From: Nonomuraea sp. NBC_00507
GTDB lineage: Bacteria > Actinomycetota > Actinomycetes > Streptosporangiales > Streptosporangiaceae
DNA length: 64,000 bases
Direction of reading: 5' to 3'
Assembly (NCBI RefSeq): GCF_036013525.1
Contig: NZ_CP107853.1
Span: 6,448,001 to 6,512,000, forward strand
The position numbers were made by a program, and so were the translations under genes. Shown here in pieces: positions 8,141 through 17,751 of this stretch. Numbering within the stretch: the first letter of the stretch is position 1; each line of letters begins with the position of its first letter. The notes under the pieces are model-generated. The model was not told the origin of the DNA. It did no database searches and worked only from the letters and a program-made list of their open reading frames with translations.

Positions 8141-9619
8141 TCAGAAGGTCACCAGCGGGTCCCCCACGAAGTCGGCGATGAAGTTGACGAAGAAGAAGCC
8201 GAAGAACAGGAAGTTCAGGACGAGGATGATGTAATGCCACGGCCGCGGGCGCGCCGGGCGCGGGAGCTTGCTGTTGAGATACATCAGCAGGAACGGATAG
8301 AACAGCGCGCCCAGGTTGGACATGTTGGCCGACCACTCCACCAGCCCCACCGGCAGCGACTGGAAGATGATGATCGAGATGATCACCAGCAGCAGGAGCA
8401 TGAACGGGTAGTAGAACCGGCGCGGGTCGCCCTCGATCAGCCGGCGCAGGCGGGGGCTGGTGGCGTTGGCGGCGTCCGTCGTCACCCGCACCATCGCCTC
8501 GAAGATGCCGAGCTGCGTGGAGAACAGGATCAGCACGCCTACCACCAGCGCGATGTAGAACACCGTGCGCCCGTACTCGCCGCCCAGCGCGCTGGCCACG
8601 AACGTCGGGACGTTGGCGCGCGTGGGCCGCTCGCCCGACAGCTGCACCGCCTGGGCCATGAGGATCGTGGGCAGCAGCATGCCGAGGATCGCGCCGACGA
8701 AGAACACGCCCCACATGTCCACCATGAGCAGCCGATACCACCGGCGCCACAGGCCCCGGTTGCGCTCGTCGTCGGGGAAGGTGACGCCGCTGGCCAGGAT
8801 CGGCCGCCGCTCGCCGCGCAGGCCCGAGATGTAGCCGACGCGGTGGCCCATGCCGTAGCCCTTGTCACGGTAGTGACCCATGACGTACCAGTTGAGTCCT
8901 GACGCCAGCGCCGTGAAGCCGGCCAGGGCGCCGAGCTGGGTCGCGGTGATCCCGGCGGGCGGCGCGGCGGGGGTGATGAAGCCGCGGATGCCCTCCCACC
9001 ACTGGCTGAACGGCACCACGAGCAGGTCCACGGCCAGCAGGGCGATCAGGATCGTCCCGACCAGCACCCAGTTCGCCAGCTCCAGCGCGCGGCTGATGCG
9101 GCGCGCGGCGGCGGTGATGAGGAACACCAGCACCAGCAGGCCGATGGCCCACCAGCGTGGCTCCGCGTCCCCGGCCGCCGGGGGCACGCCGTGGACCAGT
9201 GCGTACACGCCCTGCCCCGCCGACGCGGCCCAGCCGCCCGCGATGAACGCGAAGATCACGATGAAGACCGAGAGCGGCACCCAGAGCGGCCAGCCCGGCG
9301 GCACACGCCCCCAGCCGACCACCGGGGTCTCGCCCGTGGCGAGGACATACCGGGAGCACTCGACGTTGTAGAAGGTCTGCAGCAGCGCCGAGACCAGGAT
9401 GACCCAGCCGACGCCGACGAATCCGTATTGGCCGACGCTCAGCGGGCCCAGCAGCCACTCGCCGCTTCCGATCGAGATGCCGAGTGCGATCAGGCTGGGG
9501 CCGACGGCGTATTTGAAGAGCTCCTTGGTGCCGATCTTGGAGACCTTGAAGACCTCCTCAGGCGTGGGCAGGTCGGTGACTTCGAGATCCGGGCGGCTGA
9601 CTCCGAGTGGGTGCGACAT
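8141..9619 (-). CDS. Nramp-like membrane transporter lacking the canonical metal motifs
   Basis: A 492-residue protein with 11-12 membrane segments and the overall Nramp/LeuT-like pattern. It begins with a GPSLIALGISIGSGEWLLGP helix. In Mn/Fe Nramp transporters this first helix carries DPGN; here the site reads GSGE. The TM6 MPH motif is also absent; that region reads SGLNWYVMGHYRDKGYGMG. A divergent Nramp-related subfamily with an unknown substrate is therefore more likely than a Mn(II) importer. The start was set at ATG 9619 because AGGAGG sits seven bases upstream and the N-terminus is then a short soluble tail (SHPLGVSRPDLEV). It is convergent with the esterase gene, two bases apart. Confidence 0.75.
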   Translation of the reverse strand: MSHPLGVSRPDLEVTDLPTPEEVFKVSKIGTKELFKYAVGPSLIALGISIGSGEWLLGPLSVGQYGFVGVGWVILVSALLQTFYNVECSRYVLATGETPVVGWGRVPPGWPLWVPLSVFIVIFAFIAGGWAASAGQGVYALVHGVPPAAGDAEPRWWAIGLLVLVFLITAAARRISRALELANWVLVGTILIALLAVDLLVVPFSQWWEGIRGFITPAAPPAGITATQLGALAGFTALASGLNWYVMGHYRDKGYGMGHRVGYISGLRGERRPILASGVTFPDDERNRGLWRRWYRLLMVDMWGVFFVGAILGMLLPTILMAQAVQLSGERPTRANVPTFVASALGGEYGRTVFYIALVVGVLILFSTQLGIFEAMVRVTTDAANATSPRLRRLIEGDPRRFYYPFMLLLLVIISIIIFQSLPVGLVEWSANMSNLGALFYPFLLMYLNSKLPRPARPRPWHYIILVLNFLFFGFFFVNFIADFVGDPLVTF

Positions 9620-9851
9620 CACTGCCTCCTGTCGTTCAGCGTGATCCCGAACGACGGCCGCATCAAGACCCAATCGGCGATGGACGAACCACGCGTCCTG
9701 ACGGCCAGCCTTGAAACCGCCCCTATCTCGTGATCTTGCGCAACAGCCTCCGCAACGCGACGCAACGATCTGCGCGTGGCGTTACCGCATGTCCCGGGAA
9801 TGACTACTTAGAGTGATGATGTGTTGCCATAAGCGACCGCGGGGAGAGATC

Positions 9852-10130
9852 ATGAAAGTCAACCTCATAGCTGCCGGTGGCGCCCTTGCCGCCACCGCGG
9901 TCGTCGCCATGGCGAGCCCGGCCGGCGCCCGCCCGGCCGAGTGTGAACTCACCATCGGCGGTCAGGTTCACACCCTCGGCAGCGGCGGCTCGGGCGTTTA
10001 CGCCGCCCAGCACGAGGTCATCTCCTGCGAGGAGCAGTACAGCGACGACTCGACGAGTGGCTACGACGACGTCAGCACCGACAATGGCAGCAACACGGGC
10101 GATCCCGCAGGTTACAGCCTGGGCTACTAG
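9852..10130 (+). CDS. Small secreted protein of unknown function
   Basis: A 92-residue protein with a clear signal peptide (residues 1-27, KVNLIAAGGALAATAVVAMA then PAGA). The mature part of about 65 residues is acidic and rich in Ser, Asp, Gly and Tyr, and holds two cysteines (CELTIGG and SCEEQY) that could form a disulfide. It starts at ATG 9852 after GGGGAGAG. No family is recognised. It is convergent with glgC and not part of an operon. Confidence 0.65.
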   Translation: MKVNLIAAGGALAATAVVAMASPAGARPAECELTIGGQVHTLGSGGSGVYAAQHEVISCEEQYSDDSTSGYDDVSTDNGSNTGDPAGYSLGY

Positions 10131-10183
10131 TGGCCCAGGCAGCACCACGGCTCCCTGTCTCGCGCCTGCCCGCTGCGCGCCGC

Positions 10184-11419
10184 CTACCGGTCGACGATCT
10201 CGTTCTTGCCGATGACCACGACCCCGCCCCGGGTCAGGGCGAACCGGGTGCGATCGTATTCAAGGTCGAATCCGATCCGCGCCCCGTCCGGGATCACCAC
10301 GTTCTTGTCGATGATCGCCTTGCGCACGATCGCGCCCCGCCCGACCTTGACGTTCTCCATCAGCACCGAGTCCTCCACCCGCGCGTGCGAGTGCAGCACC
10401 ACCTTGGGGGACAGGACGGACCGGATTGCCGTGCCGCCGGAGACGATCACGCCGGGCGACACCAGCGAGTCGATCGCCCGTCCCACGCGGTCGCCGTCGT
10501 TGTGCACGAACTTGGCGGGCGGCAGCGGGTCGTGCCCGGTGAAGATCGGCCACTTGTCGTTGTACAGGTTGAACACCGGGTGCGCCGAGATGAGATCCAT
10601 GTGGGCCTCGTAGTAGGCGTCCAGCGTCCCCACGTCACGCCAGTAGCCCCGATCGCGCTCGCTCGACCCCGGCACGACGTTGTTGGCGAAGTCGTAGACG
10701 TCGGCGCCGCCCGACTTGACCAGCATCGGGATGATGTTTCCACCCAGGTCGTGCTTGCTGGTCGGGTCGAGCGCGTCCTCCCGCAGCGCGTCGATCATCG
10801 ACTGCGTCTTGAACACGTAGTTGCCCATCGAGGCGAACACCTCGTCGGGGGAGTCCGCCAGCCCCACCGCGTCCTTGGGCTTCTCCCTGAAGGCGACGAT
10901 CCTGCGCCCCTGGGGGTCGGTCTCGATCACGCCGAACTGGTCGGCCAGCGACAGCGGCTGCCTGATCGCGGCCACCGTCACGTCGGCGCCGGAGTCCTCG
11001 TGCTGCTCGACCATCTGCCGCGGATCCATGCGGTAGATGTGGTCGGCCCCGAACACGATCACGTGCTCGGGCATCTCGTCGTAGATCAGGTTGAGATTCT
11101 GGAAGAGCGCGTCCGCGGACCCGGAGAACCACCGCGGCCCGAGCCGCTGCTGCGCCGGCACGGGCGTCACGTAGTTGCCCAGCATCGCCGACAGCCGCCA
11201 CGTCCGCGAGACGTGCCGGTCCAGGCTGTGGTTCTTGTACTGGGTCAGGACGACGATCTTCAGGAACCCGCCGTTCGCCAGGTTCGACAACACGAAATCT
11301 ATGAGCCGATATATCCCCCCGAACGGCACCGCCGGTTTCGCCCGATCCGCCGTGAGCGGCATGAGCCTCTTACCCTCTCCACCTGCCAGCACAACCGCAA
11401 GCACCCTCCGGGACCTCAT
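10184..11419 (-). CDS. glgC: Glucose-1-phosphate adenylyltransferase
   Basis: A 411-residue ADP-glucose pyrophosphorylase that makes ADP-glucose from ATP and glucose 1-phosphate. The nucleotide-binding motif [14 protein letters not shown] is at residues 8-21, the KPAVPFGG motif follows, the substrate region has [11 protein letters not shown] and ADHIYRMD, and the C-terminal half is a left-handed beta-helix ([20 protein letters not shown]). The start was placed at ATG 11419 because homologues start [16 protein letters not shown]; the 28 codons upstream are not conserved in character. It lies divergent to glgM, as in mycobacteria (Rv1213/Rv1212c), so the pair supplies ADP-glucose to glycogen or maltose-1-phosphate-based glucan synthesis. 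Confidence 0.95.
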   Translation of the reverse strand: MRSRRVLAVVLAGGEGKRLMPLTADRAKPAVPFGGIYRLIDFVLSNLANGGFLKIVVLTQYKNHSLDRHVSRTWRLSAMLGNYVTPVPAQQRLGPRWFSGSADALFQNLNLIYDEMPEHVIVFGADHIYRMDPRQMVEQHEDSGADVTVAAIRQPLSLADQFGVIETDPQGRRIVAFREKPKDAVGLADSPDEVFASMGNYVFKTQSMIDALREDALDPTSKHDLGGNIIPMLVKSGGADVYDFANNVVPGSSERDRGYWRDVGTLDAYYEAHMDLISAHPVFNLYNDKWPIFTGHDPLPPAKFVHNDGDRVGRAIDSLVSPGVIVSGGTAIRSVLSPKVVLHSHARVEDSVLMENVKVGRGAIVRKAIIDKNVVIPDGARIGFDLEYDRTRFALTRGGVVVIGKNEIVDR

Positions 11420-11527
11420 GCCCGAGACGCTACCCTCAAATGGCCGATCTATCGACGAATCCCGGCACGGAGAAGTTCCTTCGTGTCCTGATTTGCCGTT
11501 CAATGGCCCGAGCCGGGGTTACCGACC

Positions 11528-11556
11528 TTGGGCTCGTCGATTGTGTTCCCTATGCT
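11528..11556 (+). promoter_or_regulatory. Probable sigma-70-type promoter of glgM
   Basis: TTGGGC at 11528-11533 and TATGCT at 11551-11556 are separated by 17 bases, 24 bases before the glgM start codon. The spacing is ideal and the -10 box good; the -35 box is moderate. A small inverted repeat, GACC-GTAA-GGTC, follows at the likely start of the transcript. Confidence 0.5.
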
Positions 11557-11579
11557 CAGGTTGACCGTAAGGTCGTCTC

Positions 11580-12752
11580 ATGCGTGTTGATCTGCTCAGC
11601 CGGGAGTACCCGCCGGAGGTGTACGGCGGCGCCGGCGTGCACATGGAATACCTGGCCAGAGAGCTGAGGCGGCTGGCCGACGTGCGGGTGCGCTGCTTCG
11701 GCGCCGACCGCGACGAGCCCGGCGTCGCCGCCTACCGGGTGCCGGGCGGGCTGCAGGACGCCAACGCGGCCCTGCAGGTGCTCGGCGTCGACCTGGAGAT
11801 GGCCGCCGCCTGCCAGGGAGCCGACGTCGTCCACTCCCACACCTGGTACGCCAACTTCGCCGGGCATGTCGCGAAGCTGTTGCACGGCATCCCGCACGTG
11901 GTCACCACGCACAGCCTGGAGCCGCTGCGGCCGTGGAAGGCCGAGCAGCTCGGCGGCGGCTACACGATCTCGTCGTGGGCCGAGCGCACGGCCCTGGCCG
12001 CCGCGGACGCGGTGATCGCGGTCTCGGAGGGCATGCGCCGCGACGTCCTGGCCGCCTACCCGGAGATCTCGCCGGACAAGGTCAGCGTCATCCACAACGG
12101 CATCGACACCGCCGAATACGTCCCCGACCCAGGCCTGGACGTCCTGCGGAAGCACGGCGTGGACCTGAGCCGGCCCTACGTCGTCTTCGTGGGCCGCATC
12201 ACCCGCCAGAAGGGCCTGATCCACCTCCTGCACGCGGCACGCTCCTTCGACCCCGACGCCCAGCTCGTGTTGTGTGCCGGCGCGCCCGACACGACGGAGA
12301 TCGCGGCCGAGGTGACGCAGCTGGTCCGCGACCTCGACCGCGACGGCGTCGTCTGGATCCAGGAGATGTTGCCCAAGCCCGAGGTGATCCAGCTGCTGAC
12401 GCACGCGACCGTGTTCGTGTGCCCGTCGGTCTACGAGCCGATGGGGATCGTGAACCTGGAGGCCATGGCCTGCGAGACGGCCGTGGTCGCGACCGCCACC
12501 GGCGGCATCCCCGAGGTGGTGGCCGACGGCGAGACGGGCCTGCTCGTGCCGATCGAGCAGGGCGCCGACGGCACGCCGCACGACCCTGACCGCTTCGCCG
12601 CGGACCTGGCCGAACGCGTCAACACCCTGCTGGCGGACCCGGGCCGGGCCGCCGCGATGGGGAAGGCGGGCCGCGTCAGGGCCGTCGAGCACTTCTCCTG
12701 GGAACGCATCGCCCACCGCACCATGGAGCTGTACTCGGCGCTGCGCCCCTGA
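11580..12752 (+). CDS. glgM: GT4 alpha-glucan synthase (maltose-1-phosphate synthase, GlgM/GlgA type)
   Basis: A 390-residue retaining glycosyltransferase of the GT4 fold. The N-terminus MRVDLLSREYPPEVYGGAG has the actinobacterial signature with the GGAG acceptor loop, the middle domain has VFVGRITRQKGL, and the E-x7-E nucleotide-sugar motif reads YEPMGIVNLEAMACE. In mycobacteria the orthologous protein (Rv1212c), once called glycogen synthase GlgA, uses ADP-glucose and glucose 1-phosphate to make maltose 1-phosphate for the GlgE route. Length, start and divergent pairing with glgC fit that enzyme. It could also extend glycogen directly; sequence alone does not settle this. Confidence 0.88.
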   Translation: MRVDLLSREYPPEVYGGAGVHMEYLARELRRLADVRVRCFGADRDEPGVAAYRVPGGLQDANAALQVLGVDLEMAAACQGADVVHSHTWYANFAGHVAKLLHGIPHVVTTHSLEPLRPWKAEQLGGGYTISSWAERTALAAADAVIAVSEGMRRDVLAAYPEISPDKVSVIHNGIDTAEYVPDPGLDVLRKHGVDLSRPYVVFVGRITRQKGLIHLLHAARSFDPDAQLVLCAGAPDTTEIAAEVTQLVRDLDRDGVVWIQEMLPKPEVIQLLTHATVFVCPSVYEPMGIVNLEAMACETAVVATATGGIPEVVADGETGLLVPIEQGADGTPHDPDRFAADLAERVNTLLADPGRAAAMGKAGRVRAVEHFSWERIAHRTMELYSALRP

Positions 12753-12764
12753 GCACGGGGGCGG

Positions 12765-13772
12765 TCAGACCAGGCCCCGGCGGCTGGCCTGGGCGCCGGC
12801 CTGGAAGCGGGTCTCGGCGTTGAGCTCGTCGAGGAGGTGGCGCAGGCGGCGGCGGAGGCTGCGCGGGCTGGTGCCGAGCTGGCGGGCGATGGCGTCGTCC
12901 TTGAGCCCGGCCGCCAGCAACGCCAGCAGCCTGCGGTCGTCGAGGCCGAGGTCCGTCGCCGGTTCCTCCTCCTGGGCGGGCTCCGGCGAGCTGTCGTGCG
13001 ACCAGAGCTCGGGGCGCACCGGCAGGGCCTCTCGCCACAGGCGCTCGAACAGCTCCACCAGCGCCACGACCATGGTGGACCCCCTGATCAGCACGCCGCG
13101 TGTCAGCGGCGGGTCCATGTGCAGCGGCATGACCGCCCGCCGCCGGTCGACGAGCGCCATCTTGAACGGCAGCGAGGGCAGGATCCGCGCCTCCTCGCCC
13201 GCCCTGATCAGGCTGCCCACCTCATCGAGCGCCCCGGTGTGGTCGAACGCCTCCGGCACGTAGATGGTGCGGTAGCGCACGCCGCTGCGGAGCAGGTCGG
13301 TCTGCAGCGGGTTGTGGTAGTCCAGCACGTACGGGGGCCGGTCGAAGGTCAGCACCTCCTCCTTGGCCTCCTGCTGCAGCCGGACGTACCAGCGGGCCTG
13401 CTCCTCGGGCCCGGCCAGGACCTCGAACTGCCCGCTCCCCTCGGGGTCCGCGCCGACGTTGCGGAAGGCCACCTCCAGTTCGTCGGCCGTGTCGGTGAGC
13501 CGGTCCAGCTCGCTCTGCATGCCGCGGACCAGTGAGCGGATCGCGGTGCCCGGGTTCGTCGCCGTCCAGCGGGGCGAGCGCCCCCAGAGGCGGCTGATCA
13601 GGCCCCTGGCGCGGAGCCTGCTCAGCGACGACTGGATGCGCCCCGCGCTCTCGCCGCTCCTCATGACGAGCTCCTGCACGGTGATGCCGGGGCAGGCCAG
13701 CACGCATCGGTAGACGTGCTCATCGAACGCGCTGATGCCGACGATCTCCAGCGCCCGGCCGTCTTCTAGCAT
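12765..13772 (-). CDS. TrmB-like/LuxR-type HTH regulator
   Basis: A 335-residue DNA-binding protein. The N-terminal winged HTH (about residues 10-75, VQELVMRSGESAGRIQSSLSRLRARGLISR) is of the TrmB/MarR-like sort. The middle region (130-260, EVLTFDRPPYV and the phospholipase-D-like YRTIYVPEAFDH stretch) resembles the sensor region of actinomycete helix-turn-helix regulators in that group. A LuxR-type HTH closes the protein (about 275-325, LLALLAAGLKDDAIARQLG). The start at ATG 13772 was preferred; ATG 13790 gives six more residues. It is divergent from the large subtilase gene, only about 90 bases apart, and may control it (inference). Confidence 0.75.
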   Translation of the reverse strand: MLEDGRALEIVGISAFDEHVYRCVLACPGITVQELVMRSGESAGRIQSSLSRLRARGLISRLWGRSPRWTATNPGTAIRSLVRGMQSELDRLTDTADELEVAFRNVGADPEGSGQFEVLAGPEEQARWYVRLQQEAKEEVLTFDRPPYVLDYHNPLQTDLLRSGVRYRTIYVPEAFDHTGALDEVGSLIRAGEEARILPSLPFKMALVDRRRAVMPLHMDPPLTRGVLIRGSTMVVALVELFERLWREALPVRPELWSHDSSPEPAQEEEPATDLGLDDRRLLALLAAGLKDDAIARQLGTSPRSLRRRLRHLLDELNAETRFQAGAQASRRGLV

Positions 13773-13863
13773 GGCCCCGATCTTGGCCATTTCCGGCAGT
13801 TGCCGCAATAGGCCACAGGAACCACCTTGTCCCCAAAATTCACTGGCAGTTAGAAAGCGGGGT

Positions 13864-16800
13864 GTGCAACAGAGAATCGCCATTCTGGGCGCCGTGCTCC
13901 TGGCCGTCACCACGGCCGCCGTACCGGCTCAGGCGGCACCCACCCCGCCCCCCGCCCAGGTAGAGCCCGCCAAGACGATCACCCTCATCACCGGGGACAA
14001 GGTCACCCTCCGCGCGCTCCCCAACAAGCAGACCCAGCTCGACATCGCTCCCGCCCCCGGCCGGGAGAAGATCGACTTCGTGCACCGCCGGTCCACGGAG
14101 GGGCTCAGCATCGTGCCCGTGGACGCCATGCCCCTCCTGGCGGCGGGCACACTGGACCCGCGGCTGTTCAACGTCACCAAGCTGGCCGCGCTCGGCTACG
14201 ACGACGCCGCCAGCCAAGGGCTCCCGCTCATCCTGACGTACCCGGAGCAGGCCGGCGCCGCCACGCTCAAGGCCGCGGGCGGGCGTCCGCTGCCCGCGAT
14301 CAACGGCGTAGCCAGGAACGAGCCACGTACCGGTGCGCTCTGGAAGACCCTGACCGCGCAGGCCAGGACGCTGGCGACGCCCGCGAAGATCTGGCTCGAC
14401 GGCAAGGCCAAGGTGTCGCTCGACGTCAGCGTCCCGCACATCGGCGCGCCCGCGGCCTGGGCGGCCGGCCACACCGGCAAGGACGTCCCCGTCGCGGTCC
14501 TCGACACCGGCTACGACCCCGCCCACCCCGATCTGCAAGGCCTGGTCGCCAAGGCCGAGAACTTCACCTCCGAGCCGGACACGCGCGACCTGCACGGGCA
14601 CGGCACACACGTCTCCTCCACGATCGCCGGCTCCGGCGCCGCCTCGGGCGGCACGCACAAGGGCGTTGCCCCCGGCGCCCGGCTGCTCATCGGCAAGGTC
14701 TGCGACCAGAGCGGCTTCTGTCCCGACTCGGGCATCATCGAGGGCATGACGTGGGCGGCGGAGAACGGCGCCCGCGTCGCCAACCTCAGCCTCGGTGGCC
14801 CTGACGCGCCCGGCACCGACCCGCTGGAGCAGGCCGTCGACAACCTCACGGAGAAGTACGGCACGCTGTTCGTGATCGCCGCGGGCAACGACGGGCCCCA
14901 GCACCTCGGCTCCCCGGGCAGCGCGGACAGCGCGCTGTCGGTCGGCGCCTCCCACCGCGACGCCGACACGGTGGCCGATTTCAGCAGCACCGGCCCGCGC
15001 CCCGGCGACGCCGCGGTCAAGCCGGACCTGATCGCGCCCGGCGTGGGCATCGTCGCCGCCAGGGCCGCCGGCACCGCCGCCGGAGCGCCCGCCGACGACT
15101 CCTACACGGCGATGAGCGGCACGTCCATGGCCACCCCGCACGTGGCGGGCGCCGCGGCGATCGTCGCCGGCCTGCACCCCGACTGGAAGGCCGGCCGCAT
15201 CAAGGCGGCGCTCATGGCGTCCACCGCCCCCGGTGCCGAGCTGGGCGCCTACGTCCAGGGCGCCGGCCGCGTGGACGTCGCCCGGGCCATCACCCAGCAG
15301 GTCACGGCCGAGCCGGTCTCGCTCTCCATGGGAGACGTCGAGCTGCCCGACAACGAGCCGAAGGAGCGCACGCTCACCTACCGCAACGACGGCGACGCCG
15401 CCCTCCGGCTGGAGCTCGAGGTGACGGCCAAGGACGGGCACGGCGAGCCGGCGACGGTGTTCGCGCTCGGCGCCACCACGGTCGAGGTGCCCGCACACGG
15501 CACCGCCCAGGTCACCGTGACCGCCCGGCCCGGCGCCACCGGCATCTACAGCGGCACGGTCGTGGCCGAGGGAGGCGGCGTCACCGTACGCACCGGCATC
15601 GGCATGCGTGTCGAACCGGAGAAGCGCGGCCTCAAGCTGACCTTCACCGGCACGGACGGGCAGCCCGCCCAGAACGCCTTCGCCGGGGTGATCGACCTCG
15701 ACGCCAAGGAACAGACCAACTACGACATCGCCGGCGGCACCCTGGACCTGCGGCTGCTCAAGGGTCACCGCTACACGGTCGTCACCTTGATGGCCGACCA
15801 CGACGGCACGCTGGTGATGGCCGCCGAGCCGGAGTTCACCCTCGACGCCGACCGCACCGTCGCCGCCGACGCCGGCCGGGCCAAGCCGGTGGACGTGCGT
15901 ACCGAGGAGCCGACGGCGCGGCTGGCCATCGGCCTGTTCGGCATGCTGCAGCTCATCGAGGGCATGCAGCCCTTCGGCGTGGACGTGGACCTGAACTCCC
16001 TGTGGGGCGCGGACCGCATCGAAGGCATCAAGGCCATCCCGACGACCCGCACGGCCAGCAAGAACTTCGCCTACTACCGGTGGACCCAATGGGCCAAGCC
16101 CAAGGACGACGGCAGCTATGACGACAGCCCGTACTTCTATCACCTGATGAAGGCCGAGCCGCGCATCCCCGCCGACCCCGGCTACCGCCCCCGCCGCCGC
16201 GACCTCGCCGAGGTCACCTCCACCTACGCCACGCAGCACGACGTGAAGTTCGGCGAGCACATGGCGCTGCCCGTGCTGTACGGAACGGAGCTGGCGTGGA
16301 TGCCCTACAGCCACGTCTCCCGCCTCTCGCTGCCCTTCCGCAGGACCGAGTACTACACGCCCGGCGACACCGGCTGGTACCCGTCCTTCGTCCAGTACCG
16401 CACGCCCCCGGACGGCCTGAACGACCTCGACCAGTTCTTCTTCGGCAAGACCACCGTCTACCGGGCCGGCCAGAAGACCACCGACCGCTGGAACAACGGC
16501 GTCTTCGCGGCCGGGCTAAGCCCCGGCGGGGACCTCAACTGGCGTGAGGACAACATGCTGCAGTTCGCGGCCGGCCTGTTCGAGGACGGCACCCCCGACC
16601 GCATCTCCTACGGCGAGTACGCCTCCCCGCAGGCCAAGCTCTACCGCGACGGAAAGGAGATCTACGCCACCGACTACCTGCCCGGCTGGATCGACGTGCC
16701 CGCGGAGCAGAAGGAGAGCGACTACCGGCTCACCATGACCGCCGACCGCGCTTCCGCCCAGACCAAGGTGTCCACGCGGGTCAGCGCCGAGTGGCGGTTC

Positions 16801-17163
16801 CGGTCGAAGACCCCCGAGCCGGGCAAGCGGCAGGTGCTGCCGCTGCTCGCCGTCAAGATCAGCCCAGAGCTGGACGAGCGCAACCGGGCCGCCGTGGGCC
16901 ACATGCGCATCCCGCTTCGTCTGCAGCGCCAGGACGGCTCGCCCGACCTGAAGCTGCGCACGCTCACAGTGGAGATCTCCTACGACGACGGCCGCACCTG
17001 GCTGCCCACGCTGGTGCATCCGTCGGCCAAGGGCGGCTGGTCCGCCGAGACCTGGCACCCGGCCGGGGCGCGCGGGAGGTTCGCCTCGCTGCGCGTCAAG
17101 GCCGCCGACACCGGCGGCAACGCCTTCGCCGAGACCGTCATCAGGGCGTACCAGATCAAGTGA
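13864..17163 (+). CDS. Large secreted subtilisin-like protease (S8 family)
   Basis: A 1099-residue exported serine protease. The GTG start at 13864 was chosen because it begins a textbook signal peptide (residues 1-24, RIAILGAVLLAVTTAAVPAQA). A propeptide of about 170 residues precedes the catalytic domain. The catalytic triad is Asp214 (VAVLDTGYD), His246 (HGHGTHVSS) and Ser421 (SGTSMATPHVAG). The remaining 620 residues are beta-rich, with an immunoglobulin-like stretch (EVTAKDGHGEPATVFALG) and a region ending in YDDGRTWLPTLVHP. Long S8 proteins of this design are common in Streptomyces and relatives as extracellular proteases. Perfect terminator 17171-17198 follows eight bases after the stop. 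Confidence 0.92.
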   Translation: MQQRIAILGAVLLAVTTAAVPAQAAPTPPPAQVEPAKTITLITGDKVTLRALPNKQTQLDIAPAPGREKIDFVHRRSTEGLSIVPVDAMPLLAAGTLDPRLFNVTKLAALGYDDAASQGLPLILTYPEQAGAATLKAAGGRPLPAINGVARNEPRTGALWKTLTAQARTLATPAKIWLDGKAKVSLDVSVPHIGAPAAWAAGHTGKDVPVAVLDTGYDPAHPDLQGLVAKAENFTSEPDTRDLHGHGTHVSSTIAGSGAASGGTHKGVAPGARLLIGKVCDQSGFCPDSGIIEGMTWAAENGARVANLSLGGPDAPGTDPLEQAVDNLTEKYGTLFVIAAGNDGPQHLGSPGSADSALSVGASHRDADTVADFSSTGPRPGDAAVKPDLIAPGVGIVAARAAGTAAGAPADDSYTAMSGTSMATPHVAGAAAIVAGLHPDWKAGRIKAALMASTAPGAELGAYVQGAGRVDVARAITQQVTAEPVSLSMGDVELPDNEPKERTLTYRNDGDAALRLELEVTAKDGHGEPATVFALGATTVEVPAHGTAQVTVTARPGATGIYSGTVVAEGGGVTVRTGIGMRVEPEKRGLKLTFTGTDGQPAQNAFAGVIDLDAKEQTNYDIAGGTLDLRLLKGHRYTVVTLMADHDGTLVMAAEPEFTLDADRTVAADAGRAKPVDVRTEEPTARLAIGLFGMLQLIEGMQPFGVDVDLNSLWGADRIEGIKAIPTTRTASKNFAYYRWTQWAKPKDDGSYDDSPYFYHLMKAEPRIPADPGYRPRRRDLAEVTSTYATQHDVKFGEHMALPVLYGTELAWMPYSHVSRLSLPFRRTEYYTPGDTGWYPSFVQYRTPPDGLNDLDQFFFGKTTVYRAGQKTTDRWNNGVFAAGLSPGGDLNWREDNMLQFAAGLFEDGTPDRISYGEYASPQAKLYRDGKEIYATDYLPGWIDVPAEQKESDYRLTMTADRASAQTKVSTRVSAEWRFRSKTPEPGKRQVLPLLAVKISPELDERNRAAVGHMRIPLRLQRQDGSPDLKLRTLTVEISYDDGRTWLPTLVHPSAKGGWSAETWHPAGARGRFASLRVKAADTGGNAFAETVIRAYQIK

Positions 17164-17170
17164 TTCAAGC

Positions 17171-17198
17171 GGAAGGCCCCGCTTCGGCGGGGCCTTCC
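17171..17198 (+). terminator. Rho-independent-type terminator after the subtilase
   Basis: Perfect 12-base stem GGAAGGCCCCGC with a TTCG tetraloop and its exact complement. There is no strong T tract, as usual in high-GC actinomycetes. It sits between convergent genes and probably stops transcription from both sides. Confidence 0.85.
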
Positions 17199-17204
17199 GG
17201 CCAT

Positions 17205-17609
17205 TTAGGTGATGCGCTCGAGGACGACGACCGGGATGTCGCGGTCGGTCTTGCGCTGGTATTCGTCGTAGTCCGGCCACGTGCTCGTCATGAGCCGCCA
17301 GAGCGCGGGCTTGTCCTCGTCGCTCGCCGTGTGGGCGCGGGCCTTGAACTTGTCGCCCTTGACCTGCACCTCGACGTCAGGGTTGGCCTTCAGGTTCTTG
17401 TACCACTCGGGATGGTCGGGATCGCCGCCCTTGGAGGCCACGACCACGTGGTCGTCGCCGTGCCGCTGGTAGATGAGCGGGGTCGTGTATGGTTTGCCCG
17501 ATTTGCGGCCTTTGGTGGTGAGGAGGAGGACTGTGGTGTTGTTCCAGTCGTGTCCTTCCGCGCCGTCGGTCTCCTGATAGCGCCGGACATGTTCCTTGCC
17601 ATAGAGCAT
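17205..17609 (-). CDS. F420H2-dependent nitroreductase/quinone reductase (DDN family)
   Basis: A 134-residue single-domain protein of the deazaflavin-dependent nitroreductase family. Family marks are LLLTTKGRKSGKPYTTPLIY in the first third, the VVVASKGGDPDHPEWYKNL phosphate/cofactor stretch, and the ending VVVLERI. Members bind coenzyme F420 in a split-barrel fold and reduce quinones or nitro compounds, often at the membrane. The length is normal for the shorter members (130-150). It is transcribed alone, convergent with the subtilase, and separated from the divergent lacI operon by about 140 bases. Confidence 0.88.
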   Translation of the reverse strand: MLYGKEHVRRYQETDGAEGHDWNNTTVLLLTTKGRKSGKPYTTPLIYQRHGDDHVVVASKGGDPDHPEWYKNLKANPDVEVQVKGDKFKARAHTASDEDKPALWRLMTSTWPDYDEYQRKTDRDIPVVVLERIT

Positions 17610-17696
17610 GCCGTCCAGCTACCCACCTCCGGCGTGACCTCACCGTTACTCGACGGGGTCTGTACGAGAAGTTAACAAGGCTGGCACACTGCATTT

Positions 17697-17712
17697 GTGT
17701 AAGCGCTTACAC
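17697..17712. promoter_or_regulatory. LacI operator O1 of the GH144/GH39 operon
   Basis: Perfect 16-base palindrome GTGTAAGCGCTTACAC with the central CG typical of LacI/GalR operators, 40 bases before the lacI start. Confidence 0.78.
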
Positions 17713-17721
17713 CGCCCCATG

Positions 17722-17737
17722 ATGAAAGCGCTTACAT
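17722..17737. promoter_or_regulatory. LacI operator O2 of the GH144/GH39 operon
   Basis: ATGAAAGCGCTTACAT, a 16-base palindrome with one mismatched pair, in the same arrangement as O1. Centre-to-centre spacing is 25 bases, between two and two and a half helical turns. It ends 14 bases before the lacI start codon and overlaps the untranslated leader, so the repressor probably controls its own operon. Confidence 0.75.
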
Positions 17738-17751
17738 AAAGGAGTGGCTCC

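Noticed and set aside
13840..16314. Long open frame of 824 codons antisense to the subtilase
   Set aside because: High GC third positions leave the opposite strand open. The translation is Val/Gly/Arg/His-rich without domain patterns, while the sense frame has a complete catalytic triad and signal peptide.
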